Below, one piece after another: positions 8,066 to 16,984 of a stretch of 64,000 nucleotides of DNA. How positions within the stretch are numbered: position 1 is the first letter of the stretch; every line of letters begins with the position of its first letter. This stretch comes from Alcaligenes faecalis (GTDB taxonomy: Bacteria > Pseudomonadota > Gammaproteobacteria > Burkholderiales > Burkholderiaceae_B), in the NCBI RefSeq assembly GCF_041521385.1, contig NZ_CP168006.1:3142902-3206901 (forward strand). The letters run 5' to 3'. The position numbers were made by a program, and so were the translations under genes. Under the pieces are notes generated by a model that had not been told where the DNA came from, made no database searches, and saw only the letters and a list, made by a program, of their open reading frames with translations.

Positions 8066-9364
8066 CGCCTGCTTTTGTACCAGACCGGCAGCAACGGTCT
8101 GGTTCGTGCTGGGGTCGATCAAGATGAAAGAGCCCGTGCTGGAGTGATCCTGATAATCGTCCAGCACCAGTGGATCACGGCTGACCAGGCTGACACGGCC
8201 AATATCATTCAAGGACAAGGTGCCAGTGGCTTGTTGCTCTTGCAAACTATGCACGTCGCGCAAGGCGTGAACGGCCTGTACTTTGGCTTGCGTCAGGCGT
8301 GTGCCTTGCTTTAACCAGTAAGAACGGGTGGTGTTCAAAGCCTGCTCGTCCAGCCAGCACAGTTGTGCATCAAAGTGTTTGCTGGTGCTGACCGGCTCGT
8401 GGGCCAGTGTCAGCAAATCGCCCCGCGAAATATCCAGCTCACGATCCAGCACCACGGTTACGGCGTCCCCGTCACTGACGGAAACTTGTTCTGTACCAGC
8501 GCGAAATAACTGCGTGATGACGGCGGTTTTTCCGCTAGGCCACACCTGAACGCTGTCGCCCACCTGGATGCGGCCCCCACTGAGCTGGCCGGCATAACCA
8601 CGGAAGCCGTCAGCGCGACTGCCACCATGACGTGCTACCCATTGCACAAACAAACGGGCAGGGCGCTGAATGTTCTCGCGTAGATCCAGCGATTCCAGCA
8701 AAGGCAGCAGCGGCAAGCCTTGATACCAAGGTGTGTGGGGCGAAGCCTGGGTGATGTTCTCGCCCTTCAAGGCCGAAAGCGGAATGATGTGAAAGTGCTC
8801 AATCCCCAGTTGGGCAGCCAGTTGGTGATAGGCGGCATGAATGCGGTCGAACACGGCCTGATCCCAATTGACCAGGTCCATCTTGTTCACCGCTACGACG
8901 ATATGACGCAGGCCCAGCAGTTTGGCAACGGTGCTGTGGCGCTTGGTCTGGGTCAGTAGCTCTCCATCTTGGGCGCGATGCGCATCAATCAGAATGATGG
9001 CAGCCTGCGCGGTGGAGGCACCCGTAATCATGTTGCGGGTGTACTGCTCGTGGCCGGGGGTATCGGCCACGATGAACTTGCGCTTGGGAGTCGCGAAGTA
9101 GCGGTAGGCCACATCAATGGTGATGCCTTGTTCGCGCTCGGCCTCCAGACCATCGGTCAGCAGGGCAAGATCGGGTTCGGCATCCTCGCCACGCTTGTAT
9201 TTGGAGCGTTGGATAGCCGCTATCTGGTCGGCAAATACGCCCTGGCTGTCCACCAGCAAGCGGCCAATCAAGGTGGATTTTCCGTCGTCCACGGAGCCAG
9301 CGGTAATCAGACGCAGCACGCCTTGATCGGCAGCCTGCAGCCAGGCGTCATTGACGGTATTCAT
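8063..9364 (-). CDS. cysN: Sulfate adenylyltransferase subunit 1 (GTPase)
   Basis: A 433-aa translation-factor-like GTPase that drives ATP sulfurylase, sulfate + ATP to adenylylsulfate (APS) + PPi. The GTP-binding motifs are GSVDDGKSTLIGRLL (P-loop, residues ~22-36), DTPGHEQYTRNM (G3) and NKMDL (G4). Beta-barrel domains II and III follow. It ends without a CysC APS-kinase extension, so it is not a NodQ-type fusion. Its ATG overlaps the cysD stop by one base (TAATG), giving translational coupling. Operon order is cysH-cysD-cysN. Confidence 0.97.
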   Translation of the reverse strand: MNTVNDAWLQAADQGVLRLITAGSVDDGKSTLIGRLLVDSQGVFADQIAAIQRSKYKRGEDAEPDLALLTDGLEAEREQGITIDVAYRYFATPKRKFIVADTPGHEQYTRNMITGASTAQAAIILIDAHRAQDGELLTQTKRHSTVAKLLGLRHIVVAVNKMDLVNWDQAVFDRIHAAYHQLAAQLGIEHFHIIPLSALKGENITQASPHTPWYQGLPLLPLLESLDLRENIQRPARLFVQWVARHGGSRADGFRGYAGQLSGGRIQVGDSVQVWPSGKTAVITQLFRAGTEQVSVSDGDAVTVVLDRELDISRGDLLTLAHEPVSTSKHFDAQLCWLDEQALNTTRSYWLKQGTRLTQAKVQAVHALRDVHSLQEQQATGTLSLNDIGRVSLVSRDPLVLDDYQDHSSTGSFILIDPSTNQTVAAGLVQKQA

Positions 9365-10275
9365 TAGAAATATCCTTGTTTCTTGCGGTGTTCCATGGAG
9401 GCCTCAGACGTCTGGTCATCCATACGGGTGGCACCGCGCTCGGTAATGGTGGCCAAGGCGGTTTCAGCAATAATGTCCTGCACGGACGCGGCGGTAGAGA
9501 GCACCGGGCAGGTGCAGGAAATATCACCCACGGTGCGGAAACGCACATCGCGCCATTCGGAGGTCTCACCATCGAGCAAGGGAGTCAGCGGGGTGATGGG
9601 AACGATCAGGCCGTGACGCTCCACCACTTCGCGCGAGTGGGTGTAGTAGATGGACGGCAGATCAATGGCTTCACGCTGGATGTATTGCCAGACGTCCAGC
9701 TCGGTCCAGTTGGAAATCGGGAAGACGCGCAGGTTCTCGCCCTTGTGGATGCGGGTGTTGAACAAGTGCCACAGCTCGGGGCGTTGCGCTTTGGGGTCCC
9801 ATTGGCCGAATTCGTCGCGAAAGGACACAATGCGCTCTTTGGCACGGGCTTTCTCTTCGTCACGGCGGGCACCACCGAAACAGGCATCAAAGCCAAATTC
9901 GGCAATGGCTTCCAGTAAGGTGACGGCCTGGGCCCCGTTGCGGCTGGCCGTTTCGTGTCGCAGGACCACGGTGCCGCGCGCAATGGAATCTTCCACGCTG
10001 CGTACTATCAGCTCGGCGCTCAGTTCAGCGGCGCGGCGATCCCGAAATTCGATCACTTCCGGGTAGTTGTGGCCGGTGTCCACGTGCATCAGGGGAAACG
10101 GTAGCGGGCCGGGCGCAAAGGCTTTCTGGGCCAGTTGCAGCAGCACGGCGGAATCCTTGCCGCCGGAGAAGAGCAGCACGGGTTTTTCAGCTTCGGCGGC
10201 GATTTCGCGCAGAATAAAAATGGCCTCGGCTTCCAGCCAGTCCAGATGAGTACGGGTAGAGAGTGGTTCGCCCAT
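9364..10275 (-). CDS. cysD: Sulfate adenylyltransferase subunit 2
   Basis: A 303-aa catalytic subunit of ATP sulfurylase, from the PP-loop ATP pyrophosphatase superfamily. The PP-loop FSGGKDSAVLLQLA lies near residue 40, followed by family blocks GGARRDEEKARAKERI, WTELDVWQYI and the C-terminal SEASMEHRKKQGYF. It pairs with CysN to activate sulfate. The gene sits 9 bp after cysH and is coupled to cysN. Confidence 0.97.
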   Translation of the reverse strand: MGEPLSTRTHLDWLEAEAIFILREIAAEAEKPVLLFSGGKDSAVLLQLAQKAFAPGPLPFPLMHVDTGHNYPEVIEFRDRRAAELSAELIVRSVEDSIARGTVVLRHETASRNGAQAVTLLEAIAEFGFDACFGGARRDEEKARAKERIVSFRDEFGQWDPKAQRPELWHLFNTRIHKGENLRVFPISNWTELDVWQYIQREAIDLPSIYYTHSREVVERHGLIVPITPLTPLLDGETSEWRDVRFRTVGDISCTCPVLSTAASVQDIIAETALATITERGATRMDDQTSEASMEHRKKQGYF

Positions 10276-10284
10276 GGGGTTCCT

Positions 10285-11022
10285 TCAGGTGTTGACACGG
10301 CTATTCAGATTGCTGGCATGCAGGCCGCATTCCAGGCTGTCGCGCTGTTCCCACCACCAGCGCCCGGCGCGCACGTCTTCACCGGGGCGAATGGCGCGCG
10401 TACAGGGCTCACAACCTATGGAGGGGTAGCCCTGGTCGTGCAGCGGGTTGTAAGGGATGCTCAATCCACGGATCACGGCCCAGACATCGTCCTGAGTCCA
10501 TTCGATCAAGGGGTTGAATTTCTGCAGCCCAAAGACGCTGTCGTATTCCTTGCTGGACAGTTCGGTTCGGCTGGCGGTCTGTTCGCGGCGCTGACCGGTG
10601 ATCCAGGCTGATCGGCCTTGCAAGGCACGGCGCAGCGGCTCCACCTTGCGTATCGCGCAGCATTCTTTACGCAGCTCCACGCTTTCGTAAAAAGCGTGTG
10701 TGCCATGCGTAGCGACGTGTTCCTGCACCCGGTCCGGGTCAGGGTGAAAAAACAGGATAGGGCGTTCGTAGTGTTGCTGGATGTCGCGCCCCAACTGCAA
10801 GGTCTCTTCGTGCAGACGACCGGTATCCAGGGTGACGGTTTGCAATTCGGGGGTGTAGATGGACATGGCATGAAACAGCACCATGTCTTCCGCAGCCAGG
10901 GAACTGGCCAGAACGGCATCCGTGTGTTCGCGTGCGATGACTTGCAGATCGTCGCGCAACTGTTTCCACAGCATCAGTGGCCGGGCGCTTAGGGCAAGCA
11001 CGGCAGGGGCTTGAGCGGGCAT
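10285..11022 (-). CDS. cysH: Adenylylsulfate/phosphoadenylylsulfate reductase (iron-sulfur type)
   Basis: A PP-loop reductase of about 245 aa that reduces activated sulfate to sulfite with thioredoxin. Two cysteine pairs, ECCAIRKVEPL (~residue 120) and CEPCTRAI (~205), are the [4Fe-4S] ligands found in APS-type reductases. The catalytic cysteine is in the C-terminal ECGLH. The ATG at 11022 is chosen because AAGGA lies about 10 nt upstream; a TTG seven codons earlier is less likely. No APS kinase gene is in the operon, consistent with direct use of APS. Regulation by a CysB-type LysR is likely but no site was identified in 11023-11207. Confidence 0.94.
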   Translation of the reverse strand: MPAQAPAVLALSARPLMLWKQLRDDLQVIAREHTDAVLASSLAAEDMVLFHAMSIYTPELQTVTLDTGRLHEETLQLGRDIQQHYERPILFFHPDPDRVQEHVATHGTHAFYESVELRKECCAIRKVEPLRRALQGRSAWITGQRREQTASRTELSSKEYDSVFGLQKFNPLIEWTQDDVWAVIRGLSIPYNPLHDQGYPSIGCEPCTRAIRPGEDVRAGRWWWEQRDSLECGLHASNLNSRVNT

Positions 11023-11207
11023 GATCAGATGTCCTTGCGGCAATACCAGCCGGCCCTGCTCAAAACGGAGTCACGTGGGCCGCGCTATCGCCTTTACATG
11101 GTTCATGGAAGGATGAGCCAGTGTGCTTGCGCGAGCCCACGCTGGGAACGAAGTATTAGTTAGGTGAATATGCTCTTGCTGTATTTAGCCGCCTTGTCAT
11201 TGCGTTT

Positions 11208-12098
11208 TCAGGCGCGACGGCTGGCCGCAATAATGGCGATGATGACGATGCAGGACAGCCAGGTCAGCAGGTCCACTTGCTCGCTTAACCACACTGCTGA
11301 AATCAGCACGGTCAGAAAGGGCTGGGCCAGTTGTACCTGCCCGATACGAGCCACACCCCCCATGGCCATGGCCTTGTACCAGGGGAAAAAGCCCAGCAGG
11401 GAAGAGAACAGGGCCAGGTAGAGTAGCGCCATAACAGATTGGGAAGAGGGCATTTCTGTCATGGGAAAGGTCAGCCACAAGGTGGCGGGAATGGTCAGCG
11501 GCAAGCTGGCTGCCAGGCACCAGCAAATGGTGCGCCAGCCACCCAGGGTACGGGCTACGCGGCCACCTTCGGCATAACCCACACCGGACATGAATACGGC
11601 CAGAGCCAACCAGATATCCCCGGTTTGCAGTGCGCCTTCACCAATATAGAAAGCGTAGAGCAGCACCAGTACGGCACCCAGCAGGCTCAGCATCCAGAAG
11701 CGGCGGCTCAAGGGTTCACCGCTACGGGCAGAGGCAACAATGGCGGTAGCCAGGGGAATCAGGCCGCTTAACACGGCCCCGTGCGAGGACGGCACGGTCT
11801 GCATGGCAATCGATGAAAACACGGGCCAGCCCACGATCACACCTGTACAGGACAGGGCAATACCGCGCCATTCCGAAGCAGTGGGGCGGCGGCTGCGGGT
11901 AGCCAGCAAAATGATGGCCGCAAACACCCCTGCGATACTGGCTCGCGCCATTCCGACTAGCCAGGGGTCAAAGCTTTGCACCGCCAGCCGCGTCATGGGC
12001 AAGGTGAAGGCAAAGACGGTAACCCCGATAAAAGCGTAGAGATAGATCAGCAATGCTGGGGCGGTACTGGGCATGGGAAGACTGGTGCTGCGGCTCAT
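11208..12098 (-). CDS. DMT-superfamily (EamA) transporter
   Basis: About 296 aa with ten predicted membrane helices in two EamA repeats, for example LLIYLYAFIGVTVFAFTLPM and LYLALFSSLLGFFPWYKAMA. Such proteins are mostly inner-membrane exporters of metabolites or amino acids. The ATG at 12098 is used; two GTG codons just upstream are possible starts. It is divergent from a MocR regulator 152 bp away, an arrangement seen when the regulator controls the transporter. Substrate unknown. Confidence 0.88.
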   Translation of the reverse strand: MSRSTSLPMPSTAPALLIYLYAFIGVTVFAFTLPMTRLAVQSFDPWLVGMARASIAGVFAAIILLATRSRRPTASEWRGIALSCTGVIVGWPVFSSIAMQTVPSSHGAVLSGLIPLATAIVASARSGEPLSRRFWMLSLLGAVLVLLYAFYIGEGALQTGDIWLALAVFMSGVGYAEGGRVARTLGGWRTICWCLAASLPLTIPATLWLTFPMTEMPSSQSVMALLYLALFSSLLGFFPWYKAMAMGGVARIGQVQLAQPFLTVLISAVWLSEQVDLLTWLSCIVIIAIIAASRRA

Positions 12099-12154
12099 GA
12101 AAATCACCACGGATAAGAAATAGGTTTATCACAGCTTTGAGCTTAAAATAACTG

Positions 12155-12206
12155 AGCAATACAGTTGCGATACGATTTATCAATCAGTGACTCAAGCTGT
12201 ACTGGT
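12155..12206. promoter_or_regulatory. Candidate MocR operator pair
   Basis: Between the divergent transporter and MocR genes, TACAGTTG (12160-12167) and the oppositely oriented CAAGCTGTA (12193-12201) form an imperfect inverted pair about 33 bp centre to centre. MocR regulators often bind two such half sites. This is inference; no binding motif is known for this protein. Confidence 0.3.
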
Positions 12207-12250
12207 CTTTCTACCGCTACAGTCGGTTTTCACAATCAAAGGTCAGCATC

Positions 12251-13687
12251 ATGGAATGGTTGGATTGGCAGCCTGTGCGCGGTTCGGATGTGACGCTTAG
12301 CGATCAGTTGGTCGCCTGGGTACAGCAGGCCTTGCATTTGCGCTATCGGGGTGGAAGTCGCTTACCCTCCGTGCGCCGATTGGCGCAGTCTGCCGGGGTC
12401 AGTACGCATACTGTTGTGGCTGCGTACGACAAGTTGATGGCCTTGGGCTTGGTGGAGTCCCGGCCCGGTTCCGGTTTCTTTGTGCGGGTGCGCAGCCCCC
12501 GCCGTCTGCGTTCCGAATCTTTGCATGTCGAAAAGAATGAGCCGCGCAAGATTGATGTGAACTGGATGCTGAACAGCTTTATTGGGCATAGCGACAGCGC
12601 GGGTATTCCCCGGCACTGGCTGGATAACGACATGATTCTGGCGGCCTTGCGGCAGGTCAGCCGTAGTGCAGGCTCCAACCTGCTGGGCTATGGGCACTCT
12701 CATGGCTATCGACCTTTGCGCCAACATATTGCGGGGCAACTGGAAGATAGCGGCATACAGGCGGATCCCGATACCCAGCTTGTATTGTGCAGTGGCGTGA
12801 CGCAGGCGCTGGATTTGCTTTTGCGCCATTGGTTGCGGCCAGGTGATGCGGTTGTTGTGGAAGATCCAGCCTGGTATTTGCTGTTCGCCCGTCTGGCTGT
12901 AGTGGATGTGCGGGTGTTCAGTGTGCCACGCTGTGCGGATGGCCCGGATCTGGCCGTCTTGGAGCAGTTGGCGCGCGAGCATCGCCCACGTCTTGTCATC
13001 CTGAATACCGTGGTGCATAACCCTACCGGCTTTAGTTTGAGCCCGGCGGTGGCGCACGGCATTCTGACCTTGGCCCAGACCTGGGACTTCCACATTATTG
13101 AAGACGATACCTATAGCGAGCTGCATGCCAATCCAGCCTGCCGTCTGGCCCAACTGGATCAGTTGAACCGGGTGACATTGGTAGGGGGCTATTCCAAGGT
13201 GATGGCTGCGGGCCTGCGGGTGGCTTATATGGCAGCGGCTCCGGAGCTTTTGCAGGCTTTGGTGAATTTGAAAATGCTGGCGGGATTGACCTCGCCGGAG
13301 TTGGGCGAGCGGGTCATTCATCGGGTGCTGGTAGATGGTGCCTATCGCAAGCACCTGGAACGATTGCGTCGTCATGCTGACAGCGACAGGCACAGAACGC
13401 TGGAGCAACTGGCTCAATTAGGTTTGGCACCGGACGCACCACCTCAGGCGGGCATGTTTGTTTGGGTGGATACGGGCGTGGATACGGAAAGTCTGGTGCG
13501 CGCCTTGGGGCGACCCGGCCATTTATTAGTACCGGGGGCCTTGTTTTCTCCGCAACAGCAACCATCTACTTATATGCGCATTAATGTTTCTTTAGGCGAT
13601 GATGCGCAGTTTTGGCAGGATTTTGCCCGTTGTTTGTTCAACGCCAAGCAGTCCTCCAGCCCTGTGTCCAGCGAAGTGGCCTTATAA
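12251..13687 (+). CDS. MocR/PdxR-type regulator (GntR HTH plus aminotransferase domain)
   Basis: A 478-aa chimera. A GntR winged helix spans about residues 15-80 (GSRLPSVRRLAQSAGVSTHT, then GLVESRPGSGFFV). It is joined to a fold-type I aminotransferase-like domain from about residue 110. The PLP-binding region shows NTVVHNPTGFSLS, IIEDDTYSEL and the Schiff-base lysine in GGYSKVMAAGLRV. Members sense PLP or an amino-acid adduct and regulate a neighbouring gene, here probably the divergent DMT transporter. Not obviously PdxR itself, since no pdxST genes are near. Confidence 0.92.
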   Translation: MEWLDWQPVRGSDVTLSDQLVAWVQQALHLRYRGGSRLPSVRRLAQSAGVSTHTVVAAYDKLMALGLVESRPGSGFFVRVRSPRRLRSESLHVEKNEPRKIDVNWMLNSFIGHSDSAGIPRHWLDNDMILAALRQVSRSAGSNLLGYGHSHGYRPLRQHIAGQLEDSGIQADPDTQLVLCSGVTQALDLLLRHWLRPGDAVVVEDPAWYLLFARLAVVDVRVFSVPRCADGPDLAVLEQLAREHRPRLVILNTVVHNPTGFSLSPAVAHGILTLAQTWDFHIIEDDTYSELHANPACRLAQLDQLNRVTLVGGYSKVMAAGLRVAYMAAAPELLQALVNLKMLAGLTSPELGERVIHRVLVDGAYRKHLERLRRHADSDRHRTLEQLAQLGLAPDAPPQAGMFVWVDTGVDTESLVRALGRPGHLLVPGALFSPQQQPSTYMRINVSLGDDAQFWQDFARCLFNAKQSSSPVSSEVAL

Positions 13688-13771
13688 CTTGAACGCTGAT
13701 TTTGCACTGTCATCTAGCTCTGTTAGCATAAGTCTGTGCGACGCATAGAAAGAAGTTTTTATGCGACGCGC

Positions 13772-13838
13772 GATAGCTAATAGCAATGAACATTATTGCA
13801 TTAATCAATTTTACTAATCGACAGTGGCTTCCTATAAT
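13772..13838 (+). promoter_or_regulatory. ahpC promoter with possible OxyR site
   Basis: A TATAAT -10 (13833-13838) sits 17 bp after TTTACT (13810-13815). Immediately upstream, 13772-13808 is an AT-rich dyad with ATAG and ATTGC/GCAAT arms, in the place and of the length expected for an OxyR tetramer. No OxyR gene is in the window; the regulator is inferred from ahpC biology. Confidence 0.5.
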
Positions 13839-13877
13839 GGCTTTACTGTCAATGATTAATCACTCACCGGAGCAAAT

Positions 13878-14441
13878 ATGTCTTTGATCAACACCGTCAT
13901 CAAACCTTTTAAAGCACAAGCTTTTCACAACGGCAAATTTATCGAAGTCAGCAACGAAACCGTTGCCGGTAAGTGGGCTGTTTTTGTTTTCTACCCAGCC
14001 GACTTTACGTTTGTTTGCCCAACCGAACTGGAAGACTTGGCCGACAACTACGCCGAGTTCCAAAAGATGGGCGTAGAGGTTTACTCCGTGTCCACCGACA
14101 CTCACTTTGCTCATAAAGCATGGCACGACACGTCGGACGCCATCGGCAAAGTTAACTACCCAATGATCGGTGACCCAACTCATCAGCTGTCGCGCAACTT
14201 TGACGTGCTGATCGAAGAAGAAGGTATCGCCCTGCGCGGTACGTTCGTAGTGAACCCAGAAGGTGAAATCAAGGTTCTGGAAATCCACGACAACGGTATC
14301 GGCCGTGTGGCTTCCGAGCTGCTGCGCAAAGTTAAGGCTGCTCAGTACATTGCCGCTCACCCCGGCGAAGTTTGCCCAGCCAAATGGGAAGAAGGCGCCA
14401 AGACGCTGACTCCTTCCCTGGATCTGGTTGGCAAGATCTAA
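13878..14441 (+). CDS. ahpC: Peroxiredoxin, alkyl hydroperoxide reductase subunit C
   Basis: A 187-aa typical 2-Cys peroxiredoxin. The peroxidatic Cys47 is in FTFVCPTE and the resolving cysteine in [10 protein letters not shown] near residue 166. It reduces H2O2, alkyl peroxides and peroxynitrite in the cytoplasm and is recycled by AhpF, encoded next. The ribosome binding site is CGGAG. High-expression codon use fits an abundant protein. Two hairpins separate it from ahpF. Confidence 0.98.
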   Translation: MSLINTVIKPFKAQAFHNGKFIEVSNETVAGKWAVFVFYPADFTFVCPTELEDLADNYAEFQKMGVEVYSVSTDTHFAHKAWHDTSDAIGKVNYPMIGDPTHQLSRNFDVLIEEEGIALRGTFVVNPEGEIKVLEIHDNGIGRVASELLRKVKAAQYIAAHPGEVCPAKWEEGAKTLTPSLDLVGKI

Positions 14442-14465
14442 GACCTTTTAAACACGGGTCTTTAG

Positions 14466-14517
14466 CGGTGGTCGGCGCGCTGCGCCGCCACCCCGGTGCC
14501 TGACTGGTTCAGGCACC
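14466..14517 (+). promoter_or_regulatory. Tandem hairpins between ahpC and ahpF
   Basis: Two back-to-back stems occur: a GC-rich one at about 14466-14494 (GGTGG...CCACC closing a GGCGCG/CGC core) and GGTGCCTGA...TCAGGCACC at 14495-14517. There is no T-run. They may attenuate readthrough or protect the ahpC message 3' end, which would keep AhpC in excess over AhpF. Confidence 0.55.
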
Positions 14518-14557
14518 CCAAGTTGTTTCGTTCAGTACAGGATAAAGGGCGTTTCAC

Positions 14558-16150
14558 ATGTTAGATGCAAACATCAAAACTCAATTGAAGGCATACCTCG
14601 AGAAGATCACGCAACCGATCGAGATCGTTGCGACGCTGGATACTGGCGCCAAGTCCGTCGAGCTGCGCGAACTGTTGCAAGAAATTGATGGTCTGTCCGA
14701 CAAGACCAGCTATCGCGAAGATGCGGATGCGCAAGAGCGCAAGCCTTCCTTCCAAATTAATCGTCCCGGTACCGACATTAGCGTGAGCTTTGCGGGTATC
14801 CCGATGGGACACGAATTTACCTCTTTGATTCTGGCCCTGCTGCAAGTGGGTGGCCACGAGATCAAACTGGATGCCGCTGTGATTGAGCAGATCCGTAATC
14901 TGCCCGGCGACTTTGTTTTTGAAACGTATTTCTCGCTGTCATGCCAGAACTGTCCTGATGTGGTGCAGGCCTTGAACGCCATGTCCGTGATCAACCCACG
15001 TATCAAGCACGTGGCGATTGACGGTGCCCTGTTCCAGGACGAGGTTCAGCAGCGCAACATCATGTCGGTTCCGGCCGTGTTCTTGAATGGCGAAATGTTC
15101 CATCAAGGCCGTGCCAGTGCGGAAGAGTTGTTGGCCAAACTGGATACGGGCGATAACTCGGCTCGTGCCGAAGCCTTGAATGCCAAGGACGAGTTTGATG
15201 TGCTGATCGTCGGTGGTGGCCCTGCTGGTGCGGCCGCTGCTGTGTATGCTGCCCGCAAGGGTATTCGTACGGGTGTGTTGGCCGAGCGTTTTGGTGGTCA
15301 GGTTCTGGACACCATGTCTATCGAGAACTACATCTCGGTGGTTGAGACCAATGGTCCTGCGTTTGCAACGGCGCTGGAGCAGCACGTTAAAGCCTACGAT
15401 GTGGACATCATGAATCTGCATCGCGCCAAGGGCATTCGCCGTGAAGGCAAGCAGGTCATTGTGGACGTGGATGGTGGCGCTCAACTGAAAGCCAAGTCCG
15501 TCATTCTGGCTACCGGTGCCCGCTGGCGTGAACTGAATGTGCCTGGAGAGCAGGATTACCGTAACCGTGGTGTGGCGTACTGCCCGCACTGTGATGGTCC
15601 TTTGTTCAAGGGCAAGGACGTGGCGGTGGTCGGCGGTGGTAACTCTGGCGTCGAAGCGGCGATTGATCTGGCTGGTTTGGTCAAGCACGTTACCTTGATC
15701 GAGTTCGGTGATGCCTTGCGGGCTGACCAGGTTTTGCAGGCTAAGCTGCGCAGTCTGCCTAACGTGTCGATCATCATGCAGGCTCAGACGACGGAAGTTC
15801 TGGGTGATGGCACCAAGGTGGTGGGTCTGAATTATCTGGACCGTGCTACTCAGGAAGCCAAGAGCATCAAGCTGGACGGCGTGTTCGTTCAGATTGGTCT
15901 GGTGCCCAACACGGAATGGCTCAAGGGTAGCGATGTGGGTCTGTCGCGCCATGGCGAGATCGAAGTTGATGTGCGCGGCGCTACTTCGCTGGCTGGTGTC
16001 TTTGCAGCGGGTGACGTAACGACCGTTCCTTTCAAGCAGATCGTGATTGCTGCAGGTGAAGGTGCCAAGGCTGCTTTGAGCGCATTTGATTACCTGATCC
16101 GTAGTTCGGCTGACGTTGAAGAGCCAGCTGCAGAGAAAGTGACTGCGTAA
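14558..16150 (+). CDS. ahpF: Alkyl hydroperoxide reductase subunit F
   Basis: A 530-aa flavoprotein disulfide reductase that passes electrons from NADH to AhpC. Domains in order: tandem thioredoxin-like folds with the active CQNC (~residue 129), an FAD-binding fingerprint [20 protein letters not shown] near 215, the thioredoxin-reductase-like redox pair YCPHCDG (~345), and an NADH fingerprint [14 protein letters not shown]. Full length for the family. Downstream of ahpC by 116 bp and probably cotranscribed. Confidence 0.98.
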   Translation: MLDANIKTQLKAYLEKITQPIEIVATLDTGAKSVELRELLQEIDGLSDKTSYREDADAQERKPSFQINRPGTDISVSFAGIPMGHEFTSLILALLQVGGHEIKLDAAVIEQIRNLPGDFVFETYFSLSCQNCPDVVQALNAMSVINPRIKHVAIDGALFQDEVQQRNIMSVPAVFLNGEMFHQGRASAEELLAKLDTGDNSARAEALNAKDEFDVLIVGGGPAGAAAAVYAARKGIRTGVLAERFGGQVLDTMSIENYISVVETNGPAFATALEQHVKAYDVDIMNLHRAKGIRREGKQVIVDVDGGAQLKAKSVILATGARWRELNVPGEQDYRNRGVAYCPHCDGPLFKGKDVAVVGGGNSGVEAAIDLAGLVKHVTLIEFGDALRADQVLQAKLRSLPNVSIIMQAQTTEVLGDGTKVVGLNYLDRATQEAKSIKLDGVFVQIGLVPNTEWLKGSDVGLSRHGEIEVDVRGATSLAGVFAAGDVTTVPFKQIVIAAGEGAKAALSAFDYLIRSSADVEEPAAEKVTA

Positions 16151-16184
16151 GTCTTTCTGATTGTTGGACCTGGCTGTTCAAGAG

Positions 16185-16213
16185 GGCCACCCTGTTTGGG
16201 GTGGCCTTTTTTT
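16185..16213 (+). terminator. Terminator after ahpF
   Basis: GGCCACCC (16185-16192) pairs with GGGTGGCC (16199-16206), followed by seven Ts. Confidence 0.9.
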
Positions 16214-16453
16214 GTTTTTCACCAAATGTTATTGGAAGCTGCTGTTGGGCATTAGGTGTGAAGAAGACGGGACCCGCATCGCTTGGAGATGCGCTTGTAA
16301 ATAAGATACTCAGCGTGAACGTGAGAACGTGCCAAGACTGTAGCAAGTCGCTAGAGGAATGGATGCTGATGCTTGCAAAAGGAGTTGGCGTCTAGGGTAT
16401 GGTTTCGGGAAGATCAGGCCGTTTATAGGGATGTTATTTGCTATTATCCCGAT

Positions 16454-16615
16454 ATGTCACAGGACATAAATGAATTTCATTTGGTCGCTATACGTCGCTA
16501 TGAATCTAGTGAAGTCGCCTCAGCATTGATCAGGGCCACGGGGATTTCTAGCGGTTCAGCTGTGCTTGTAGGCCAAAGGACGTCATTTTCCTTATATCTA
16601 GACTCTCATACATAG
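16454..16615 (+). CDS. Doubtful small ORF or gene remnant
   Basis: In the 16214-16625 gap a 53-codon frame starts at ATG 16454 and ends 10 bp before the next gene. It can be extended upstream to 16373. Its composition looks protein-like (FHLVAIRRYESSEVASALIR, then SSGSAVLVGQRTSF) but it has no ribosome binding site and I recognise no family. It may be the degraded tail of a lost gene or simply leader sequence. The rest of the gap holds no feature I can support. Confidence 0.2.
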   Translation: MSQDINEFHLVAIRRYESSEVASALIRATGISSGSAVLVGQRTSFSLYLDSHT

Positions 16616-16625
16616 AGGATATTCA

Positions 16626-16862
16626 ATGATTAACGTCACACTCTTTCATGACGGATGCAATATTTGCCTGGGTATTGACGAGCTGATGCGCGGCGTTTTC
16701 TCGACACCCGGGCATCACTACCAGGCATTCAATCTCTCGCAGCAGCAGGAAGGTGTTGCCGATGCGCTTGCCGCTGGAGTGACGCGACTGCCCTCGTTAT
16801 TAATCGATGGTCGGGTGTTGAGGCTGGATGATCATTCGCCGATCGAACATTATGTGAAGTAG
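16626..16862 (+). CDS. Small thioredoxin/glutaredoxin-fold protein
   Basis: A 78-aa protein starting VTLFHDGCNICLGI, a beta strand leading into a CxxC at the position of a glutaredoxin active site. A cis-proline-like RLPSLLIDGRVLRLD segment follows. This is the minimal thioredoxin fold seen in small disulfide reductases and thiol-based redox proteins. The ATG follows GAGGAT at good spacing, and a strong terminator follows at 16954-16984. No signal peptide. Function unknown; redox role inferred from the CxxC and fold. Confidence 0.65.
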   Translation: MINVTLFHDGCNICLGIDELMRGVFSTPGHHYQAFNLSQQQEGVADALAAGVTRLPSLLIDGRVLRLDDHSPIEHYVK

Positions 16863-16953
16863 CATCAAGTCGAGCGTACCGTCGCGTCTAGCGTTCAGGC
16901 CGATGCGTGCAGTTGGTGTTTTTTCGGAAAATAAAGCGTCGCGGAAGACAAAG

Positions 16954-16984
16954 GAGCAAGGTGGCCATCACCTTGCTCTTTTTA
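16954..16984 (+). terminator. Terminator after the thioredoxin-fold gene
   Basis: GAGCAAGGTG (16954-16963) pairs perfectly with CACCTTGCTC (16969-16978), then TTTTTATT. It also ends the convergent LysR gene region. Confidence 0.85.

Noticed and set aside
12362..13417. 351-codon open frame antisense to the MocR gene
   Set aside because: It is the shadow of a well-supported GC-rich gene, with no recognisable domain and no ribosome binding site.
14939..15952. 337-codon frame antisense to ahpF
   Set aside because: AhpF is complete in the other strand with all motifs. The antisense product is His/Arg/Gln-rich, typical of a shadow frame.
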